NCBI GenBank assembly: GCA_020055645.1
Contig: CM034546.1
Coordinates: forward strand, 10,416,001 to 10,480,000
Source: Tomocerus qinae
Lineage: Eukaryota > Arthropoda > Collembola > Entomobryomorpha > Tomoceridae
Direction of reading: 5' to 3'
Length of the DNA stretch: 64,000 nt
Shown here: positions 56,016-64,000 of the stretch, piece after piece
Layout: every line of letters begins with the position of its first letter
How positions within the stretch are numbered: position 1 is the first letter of the stretch
Made by a program: the position numbers and the translations under genes
The notes under the pieces: model-generated
Database searches by the model: none
Seen by the model: the letters and a program-made list of their open reading frames with translations, nothing else
Told to the model about the DNA's origin: nothing

Positions 56016-57755
56016 TTTAGGACACTTTGTAATAAAAATAAAAGACTCATTGTTTGTGTGTCATTAAACTTTTTCAGTTGATGGAAACAATACATGGGCT
56101 ATGATGTTTACTGTGTATTTGTAAAGCGTTGAATACTACAGCAAATGTTGTTGTTGTATGGTAATATACAATTATACAACTAATTTATGCACTACATGAC
56201 TATGTCTGTCTATCACAGCCATGCATGTCTATGCACATAATCTATCTGATTGCTCCAATTTATATATAGTTGGTATATAATATTAACATTAAGCCATAAT
56301 ATATATTTAGTAAAGCTCTTAAATGCAGTAGGAACTACTTAACAATATATTACTTGCATTACGTCAAGACAAAAGGCAATAATTTTCTTATATGCAGCCT
56401 GAAAAAGTAAGCTTATATAACCATTCCCTCTTTCACTGCCTTTGATATAATCATCTTAATATATAAACAATTGTTATGCATCGAGAGTAAATATTAAATG
56501 TTCTGTAAGCCTCAATTTTTCAAAAGAAGACTGACAATAACAACCTGAAGGAAAAGAATCATTCCGCCGCATAATGCCATTGTTCAGTTTGTGACAATCA
56601 TTTATTTTTATATATTTTTATTTTTTCACCATTATTTCAGATGTTTAATTACTGAAAACCCAGGTACCACTACCGTGTGTTTAGATTGTAAATCCATTTC
56701 GTAAGTTATTTGCTTATCACTGATAAGAATAAGTAGGAATGATAAAAGAGATTAAAATATAATCGAAAATAATTTTACTGGTTTGCTCGAAACAATGTTT
56801 AACATGACAACTTACCAAGTTAAGTTTCTGAATAAAGTATATAGATGACTCAAATGACATAATCGAACTTTCTCGTGTCTCGTATCTCAATACTGTGTGA
56901 GTCCTAGTTTGTGCTAGACGAAACTCATACAAACAAACCAAATTCTGTTGGCACGAAAGCTAACCATAATATATCCTATATATATATATATAATTTCTGC
57001 AAAAGCAGTTCAGTTATTACATTATTTGTATATAGTAAAAGATAAGAAAAAAAGATATACGTATTATTATATGACACTATATATATTATTTGTATTGCCA
57101 GTAAATAGATAAATAAATATTCCTTACTATATGTACCTCACTGCCGAGAATAAATCCAATATTATTATCTAGTCTTACAATATTAACCCTTTCTCTCCTA
57201 AATAATAAACCTTCCTTATCGTCGGGAACAAATTCTGGGTATAATACGCGTTACAACTTATTAATGCCACAATCTAATATATTATTTATAGCAAACCTAA
57301 CTGTGTTTCTGCTTGTCCTTTATGTTCGTGACCAACGTCATTATATTTTCTCGATATTACATTATACCTTCCACAATGTGTATATGACAAATGAATAATG
57401 TATATCTCCAATATCACAGTACAGTAGTAATTGCATGGGAAAAATATTTTCGACTGTTTTTGCGATAAAACTACTGTAAATATGATTGACATAAACATTT
57501 TTGGAATGTTATATGACAAATAGCCCTCAATACATCAGTATATCCAGTCAGACCTTCACTTCAAAACTAGTATCAAGTTAATACACCTTACTAAATGTAT
57601 AAGCTATCAAATTATTCAGAAAAGTTTATCTTCTCTGTATGCGAATACTATTTATCTGTCTGTCTGTCCGTCCGTCAGTTAATCCGCCTGTGCACGATAA
57701 TTTTCGAACGGTTTGAACTATATAGGAAGCTCAGATTTTTAGGGTAGATTCTTAA

Positions 57756-59114
57756 CCCTAGACTACATGACATACGAAATGAACTGTAACACATGACATG
57801 TCCCAATTGGGATTCCCATTAGTCCCATTTGGGATTGATTCCCGCCGCCTCAGTGCACAAGGTTTCGAAATGACATGTCCCAAATGGGACATGTCATGTA
57901 ATACTCAAATTCCAATCAAACTGGACTTATGCTACTGATCCAGTCATTGTTAATTCTGACCTAAAAATTTAAAACCTGACCCAAATATAAATGCATACCC
58001 AAATTTAAAGGCCGACCCAAATATAAATAGTGGCCCAAATATAAATACTGACCCAAATATAAATACTGACCCAAATATAAATACTGACCCAAATATAAAT
58101 ACTGACCCAAATATAAATACTGACCCAAATATAAATACTGACCCAAATATAAATACTGACCCAAATATAAATACTGACCCAAATATAAATACTGACCCAA
58201 ATATAAATACTGACAAAAATATAAATACTGACCCAAATATAAATACTGACCCAATTGTAAAGGCTGACCCAAATATAAATACTGACCCAAATATAAATAC
58301 TGACCCAAATATAAATACTGACCAAAATATAAATACTGACCCAAATATAAATACTGACCCAAATATAAATACTGACCCAAATATAAATACTGACCCAAAT
58401 ATAAATACTGACCCAATTGTAAAGGCTGACCCAAATATAAATAGTGGCCCAAATATAAATACTGACCCAATTGTAAAGGCCGACCCAAATATAAATAGTG
58501 GCCCAAATATAAATACTGACCCAAATATAAATACTGACCCAAATATAAATACCGACCTAATTATAAATACTGACCCAAATATAAATACTGACCTAAATAT
58601 AAATACTGACCTAAATATAAATACTGACCTAAATATAAATACTGACCTAAATATAAATACTGACCCAAATATAAATGCTGACCCAAATATAAATACTGAC
58701 CAAAATATAAATACTGACCTAAATATAAATACTGACCCAATTATAAATATTGACCCAAAGATAACTGACCCAAACATAAATGTAATTTGTAATTTAGCAT
58801 ATTTCCATCTCGATTGTATCTGTAAATCACCGATTACATGACTTGTCCCAAATGGGATTTGTCCGATTATGAAACAGTGTACAATCCCATTTGGGACATG
58901 TCATGTATTAACATAGTAATTGGGTCCCATTTTCATTTCTTAATTTTTTGAAAATCTCATTTATGGTCAAAATTACTGGAATTTAAAAATATAAGCAGAT
59001 AAACGCTTTTGTGACACATACAAAAATCCACGAGGTTATGCGGCATACCTGCTCAAAACTAGAGCACAAGAAAGTCAGAAAAATCCCATTTGGGACATGT
59101 CATGTAGTCTAGGG
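57756..59114. mobile_element. TTAA-flanked non-autonomous DNA transposon with minisatellite, 1.36 kb
   Basis: Perfect 18-bp terminal inverted repeats, CCCTAGACTACATGACAT at the left and its complement at the right. TTAA lies at 57752-57755 and 59115-59118. Units A (near 5553) and C (near 28898) show the empty TTAA site. Sub-terminal palindromes built on catgacatgtcccaaatggg recur near 57805, 57870, 58840, 58890 and 59085, and may be transposase-binding sites. The middle is an 18-bp minisatellite. The termini fit piggyBac; no transposase is present. Confidence 0.88.
57958..58785. repeat. 18-bp minisatellite, about 45 copies
   Basis: Unit acccaaatataaatactg, with variants (acctaaatat..., acccaattgtaaaggctg, atagtggcc) that themselves recur in order, suggesting expansion of larger blocks. 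Because the unit is 6 codons long with no stop in minus-strand frames, it creates long open frames encoding GSVFIF-type repeats. These are not considered a gene. Confidence 0.92.
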
Positions 59115-60751
59115 TTAAGGTAAGAAGTAAACCGGAGTACGTAAATAAGCAAGATCAGTCACACTCCCTGACCGGGGAGGGGTTTAAAAATTGCTAAAAC
59201 TCGAATTAACTTTGGTTTTATTAATGCTGCAACGTCATGTAATAGCTTGTCCGACAGCTGACATGTTTTACATACTGGACAGGTAACAATCATCCCCTGA
59301 TAGGGGAAGTGGTTGACAATTTCATAATAACCAAAAATCGACGTAATTGTCATTCTTTTAATTGTACAAAGTAGTGAAATAGCTCGATTGAAAGCTCACA
59401 GATCCACTGCAAATACAAAATGAGTTAAAAACTTTCCCTGACAGGGGAAATGAGTAAAAGACTTAAAGAAACTGAAAATCGATGTAACTTTTATAATAAA
59501 AAAATACCACAATAATGAAAAGGATGACTTCAAACTGCAGATAGCAATGATAGCAGACAACAAAATTGACATTGCGATTGTGATCGAGACATGGGAAAAA
59601 GAGGACTCGAAACTGGACATCAATGATTTTCTACGCTATGAAAGTGAAAGAACTCACAAGATCAGAGGAAGTGTGTTAGTATAAGTGACATGTTTGCAAG
59701 TAAAGTTTTCTCAGAGATACTCACCTAAAAAGTCGTGCAATAGCTTGTTAGACAGCATAAAGGTTTTGCGGACACTACTAAATAGTTGCATATACAGTTA
59801 CCCCTTATTTCAAAAATATTAAGCTTCTCTGTTCTATATCCGTTTTGCAATGGTTTATTTTAACTTTTCTTTTGATAAAGATTTAATTTTTTACGAAACA
59901 TCGCGACTTTAAAAAGAATGCCATTCTTTTTAAAGACGATAGCTTTAGTTATATTTTTTAAAATTTACATTTTGATATTTAATAGTGTCAATCTGGTAAA
60001 ATTTAAAATACTCTATACTAATATTATGTTCCAGACTGTTCTATCATAGGATTACACGTAGCTATATACATCCTTCCACTTTCGCTATACATGTACAGCT
60101 ATGACACTGAATACCGGTCTTTCACTAATTTTTACATCTAAAAAATAGAGCATTAATTAATACTTTTGTTATTCGAAATAACAAGTGTTCAAACTCTGTG
60201 CATTGGTTGCGTATTTGCAGTCACAAAAATGAACATAAAACCAGTGAAGACTAAATTACAGCAAACTGAGCCAATGTAGATAAGATAACCTCTCTTCGCT
60301 GCTCAAAACAAAATTTCGTTCCATTTCATATATTATATATATACGATGAACACAAACACACGAGATATTACATTGTGCCTCGAAGATAGGGCATCCACGC
60401 CCGGTTTTTACGCTTGGCTCAGTTCTTATAACTCAATTATTCAAAAAGTATAACAGTACAAATTCTACACATTGAATTGTCGACCTCAGGAAATGTGTTT
60501 TTGTACCTTTCTTTTCGCCATTTACCGGGCTGATGTTAATTTTTATTAAATCAACAAATGAATGTTTAGCGTGTTGGAACATGATTAAGACGAAAACTTA
60601 AAATGTTTTTTGAGCAGTTTTAAAATTTAGAGGTGAATTTAAAAGAATTTAAATGACGTCTTTCGAAAAAATGCATTCTGAAAATATGTGAAAATTTTTA
60701 TAAACGTTTCCCAGGTAAATTATTGGATTTCCAATTTTCAGCATTTTCAGC

Positions 60752-61643
60752 CAGTGGCGGCTCTAGGATTTGCGAGGCCCTGGGCAAAATGTTGGCGCGA
60801 GGCCCGATAATAATTTACAAATATGCAAATTATTATACTAATTCAAATCTACGAGTTTTTTCCGTTTTTAAATGAATTTGGCATTTATTATGATTAATTA
60901 GCGTGAACATTTTTATGATTTTTTGAATGTTATTGAAAACGAAACAAGTTCGTGTACAGAAGTGAGTTTCGGGGGGGACTATATTATGTGTGATACTTAT
61001 ATCTCCATTACATATATTCGCGCGCAGCGCGCAAAACTTTGTCAATCTTTGACAAAAATTAGTCGAAAATGGCAAATAATGAATTTATTTTGCTATTTTG
61101 AGAAAAAATAACTTTTTTCTTGGATTTTGGGGTGGGGCTGCAGCCTATAAGGGTTTCCACCTCAATACGTCCTTTATTCAAAATAAGACCCTAAAACTCT
61201 GTTAAAGATTATGTTGGCGCTATGCGGCATTTTAGAATTTGAATATTTTATTCATTTAAAATTGTTAGTGGAAACATTTATTTTACATCTATAGCAATTA
61301 CGCAGTTTTGGTATCGCAAAATGCTACAAATTTGTGGATTGAAATGCATGTGGTAATTCTATAATAATTCAGAGAGATGCTGCTTTTGGTGTCACCAGTG
61401 TGTTTTACTAGATTGCGCGATGTCTACTTTCGGTATACTTTTCTTCCTTGAATTCTAAATATTGTTCTGTAATAAAGCTGTAACAAAACGTATAACTTAA
61501 ACCAAAATGCAAAACCAGGATTTCTGAAGTGAAATCAACACAGACAAGTTGATATTCTTTCTTTGTCAAAGCTCTGCGCGAGGCCCCAAAAGCGCGAGGC
61601 CCTGGGCAACTGCCCACTCTGCCCATTGGGAAAGCCGCCTCTG
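60752..61643. mobile_element. hAT-like non-autonomous transposon, 892 bp
   Basis: Ends CAGTGGCGGCTCTAGG and the inverted CCGCCTCTG, flanked by perfect 8-bp duplications ttttcagc (60744-60751 and 61644-61651). Sub-terminal gcgaggccctgggc motifs occur in both orientations at the two ends. No transposase ORF. Unit C shows the empty site and unit A an excision footprint (7170-7184). Confidence 0.88.
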
Positions 61644-62756
61644 TTTTCAGCATATTATATTATATTCTAAATAGGGTTTTGGTCTGAAATCCGATTTGGC
61701 AATTTAATCCGAGTTCGCATCCCTCACGCACTGCTAGTGTGTCCATTCTACTGCAAACTACAAGTGTATGTCAAACTTTTCTATATACTAACATACTTAC
61801 ATGCCAAACATACTGCCGACCTTATGAAATAAACATATTTGGCATAGCATGTAGATTATATATTATAATTATAACGCATAACTACATTAGCTTATAAAAA
61901 CTTCCAGTGCAGAATATATTATTTACCACTTACTACTGATAAGTAGCTTTTAATGGTTTTTAATGCTTAATAGCTCAGCAACCTAAAAATCAGTGCTAAA
62001 TGGTATAATTGGTAAAAAGCGTAAAAAATATTTAAATTTAACTTTCGTATATATGATTGTGGGTGTTTGACATTTGACACTAAAACATGAAGTAACTTAG
62101 CATATGGAGACTACTTTTACATATTTACGTTTGTTCGTCAGCTATTGATGGTGAAAACTAAAAATTACCCTTAAATTATGCAAAATTAATTGTATAATTT
62201 TTAGGCGAAAAACTGAATTGTTAAAGTGATTATCTTAAATATATTATAGACTGTTGGGTATTTTAATACGTCGTTCGTAAACCCAACACTTACTATTTTT
62301 ACAATGGATCTTATTTAAATCATTTAACTCATTTTTAAAATAGAACTAATTAGTATTATAAATTTTATTTTTTCATGTCTTTAATAAATTGCATTTTCTA
62401 TAGATAGAATAATTATGGCCTTTTGTTAAAGGCTAAAGGAAACAACAACGCAGCTATTATAAAAATCAACTCTTTCTTAATATTCTCAAGCTGAACGACA
62501 TTTTTTGTAAATTACACTTACAAATTCAATAGCACTTTAGTTCTAAATTTCCTGTGAAATATTAAATTGCTATTTTTTTCCATTCTACATATTTAAAATA
62601 AGGAATTTGCACATAAAACAAACCCTTGCATACAGGTAGATTAGATAACACAAAATTGTCCAGCCTCCTTGCAATGACAATTTAGATTGCTTGAGGCAAA
62701 TTATTCAAACAGTGCTTATTGGGATAGTTTATAGCATAACTAATGACTCGGAGAAA

Positions 62757-64000
62757 ATGGTTGAGGAAATAGAAAATAATTTGGTGTTTCTTACAGAAAA
62801 TTTAACTAATCTGCAAAAGGTTTTAGTTCACTGTGTGCAAGATAAAATCATTACTAGAGACGACAGGGATCGAGTTGTAAGTAAAGATTTGTAAACTCTA
62901 TACAGCAAACCAAAGGTTGATAATTGGAGTAAAAATTAAACCAATTTCAAGGTTACATATATAAATCTGAACTATGGCTACAGATGGCAGGTGAAACACC
63001 TTTGGATAAAAATATCCGCTTTTTTGATTCACTGATGAAGAGAGAATGGAAAAGCATAAAAATCAAAATTTTTACAATTTTTCGGGAGACCGCAAATGGA
63101 CATTGTGCTGATATACTAGAAGATATCGAAGATACAACGTGCAAGTCTGATGATTCAAATAATCAGAAAGCTTTGAAGGAGGCTAAAACTAAACCAATTT
63201 TTGACTCCAAATGGTGGCCAGAAGAAAAGCACCTTCCAAAGGCTTTTCTGGAAAGGAAGGAGAATAACAACAAATTGATTGACATTTTAAAAGAGCATTT
63301 AATGAACAGTAAAAACAAGTCAACTGTAATCAACCAAGGAGCCGCCGTTTCCGGAATGGGAGGGGTCGGAAAGACGACGATGGCAAAGTGGTTTGCTCGA
63401 GACAATCAGGCCGATTATGATCACATCATTTGGATAGATTGTGGCGAAGAAAATCTTTCGACTTCTTTTACTGACTTGGCTAAGAAATTGAACGTTGATG
63501 CAACTATGAAACTGAATTCTATTTCAAGAGAGTGTTTTTCTAAATTGGAAGAAGCAAAATGCCTTTTTATTTACGACAATGCTGAATGTTATCAAGGCCA
63601 CCAAGGAATACGAGATGTTCTTCCAAAACACGAAAACTTCCACACAATAATCACATCAAGGACTAAAGAGTGGGGAAGTGAGTCGGGAGACGGGAAAATA
63701 CCAGAGATGATTCTTGAGACATTTCCCTCAAAAGACAGCGTTGAATTCTTGAAGAAGAATTTAAAAGATAAATCTTGTACAGAGAAACAATTGGAAGATT
63801 TGAGTCTACTCCTTGGGAATCTTCCGTTGGCTTTACAAATTGCAACTACTACAATAAATACCAAAAACTTATCACTAGCCGACTACATCGAAAGAATCAA
63901 ACAAACTGCTGAGGTAATTAATTCAAGCTTTGACGACTATGAAAAAACAATCAACAAGACAATGAAAATATCACTTGAAATCATCAAGAATCACGAATCG
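62757..64000 (+). CDS. NLR-like gene 4: CARD-NB-ARC, 3' partial at window edge
   Basis: Exon 1 (62757-62876) and exon 2 (62984 to beyond 64000) are joined across a 107-bp phase-0 intron. The CARD half-exons, promoter and intron look identical to gene 1. The exon 2 frame stays open to the edge, with Walker A GMGGVGKTT, Walker B CLFIYDN, TSR and GNLPLA. No retrotransposon interrupts it (site near 63267-63280). Beyond about 63384 it has 19 residue differences from gene 1 over some 235 residues. Its LRR-like part lies outside the window, so integrity is unknown. Confidence 0.85.

Larger units (their letters stand above)
53912..63280. repeat. Segmental duplication unit B (right copy)
   Basis: Nearly identical to unit A (1-8803) apart from scattered substitutions, small indels and unit-specific insertions. 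The match runs through the promoter, CARD exon, intron and the first part of exon 2 of the NLR-like gene. Unit B bears a TTAA element (57756-59114) and a hAT-like element (60752-61643). It has an empty site where A carries 1003-2694. Confidence 0.9.

Noticed and set aside
57950..58777. Long minus-strand ORFs of repeated hexapeptides (GSVFIF type), open in several frames
   Set aside because: They are a by-product of the 18-bp minisatellite inside a transposon. All minus frames stay open because the unit is six codons without a stop.
60923..61111. 62-codon ORF inside the hAT-like element as a transposase fragment
   Set aside because: No transposase motif and far too short; the element is treated as non-autonomous.
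1..64000. CRISPR arrays, rRNA genes, bacterial operons
   Set aside because: Nothing of the kind; introns, LTR and TTAA elements show eukaryotic nuclear DNA. The only regular repeat array is the 18-bp minisatellite without spacers.

Overview
The window is eukaryotic. It is AT-rich, with GT-AG introns of about 70-110 bp alongside longer ones, AATAAA poly(A) signals and many transposons. A sphingomyelin-synthase-related gene of invertebrate type, C2H2 zinc-finger remnants, a Ty3/Gypsy element and TTAA-, TA- and 8-bp-duplicating DNA transposons point to an arthropod. A springtail or another non-insect arthropod is my guess, at low confidence.

The main content is a cluster of paralogous genes encoding CARD - NB-ARC - helical/TPR-like - LRR-like proteins, which resemble NLR-type immune or apoptosome proteins. 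Gene 1 (8281-13694) is broken by a non-LTR retrotransposon and by a 4-bp deletion. Gene 2 (20209-24450) is a mosaic and carries the same 4-bp deletion. Gene 3 (30477-34710) is intact, with 1374 residues in two exons. Gene 4 (from 62757) runs off the right edge. A fifth copy survives only as a truncated CARD exon at 18211-18250. In each gene a phase-0 intron of about 108 bp splits the CARD, so a start placed in exon 2 would lose half of the domain.

The genes sit in duplicated blocks. Unit A (from position 1) and unit B (from 53912) are almost identical. Unit C (25785-30705) is an older relative. All three carry a small minus-strand ORF for a single-pass membrane protein. Each unit has its own later insertions. 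Unit A has a 1.7-kb TTAA-flanked element and the non-LTR copy. Unit B has a 1.36-kb TTAA-flanked element filled with an 18-bp minisatellite, plus a 0.9-kb hAT-like element. Unit C has a short hAT-like MITE. Comparing filled and empty sites gives the order of events, including a hAT excision footprint in unit A.

A nearly pristine Ty3/Gypsy element (35610-45058) splits the 3' flank of gene 3. It has 1355-bp LTRs, gag, pol and a third ORF with no envelope features. To its right, unique DNA (45899-53911) holds a decayed zinc-finger gene and the C-terminal six exons of an SMSr/SAMD8-like ceramide phosphoethanolamine synthase. The block containing gene 4 follows.

The standout biology is an arthropod-like genome with a tandem, gene-converting family of CARD-NB-ARC-LRR-like proteins. 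This resembles plant NLR clusters more than the single Apaf-1/Dark gene usually expected.
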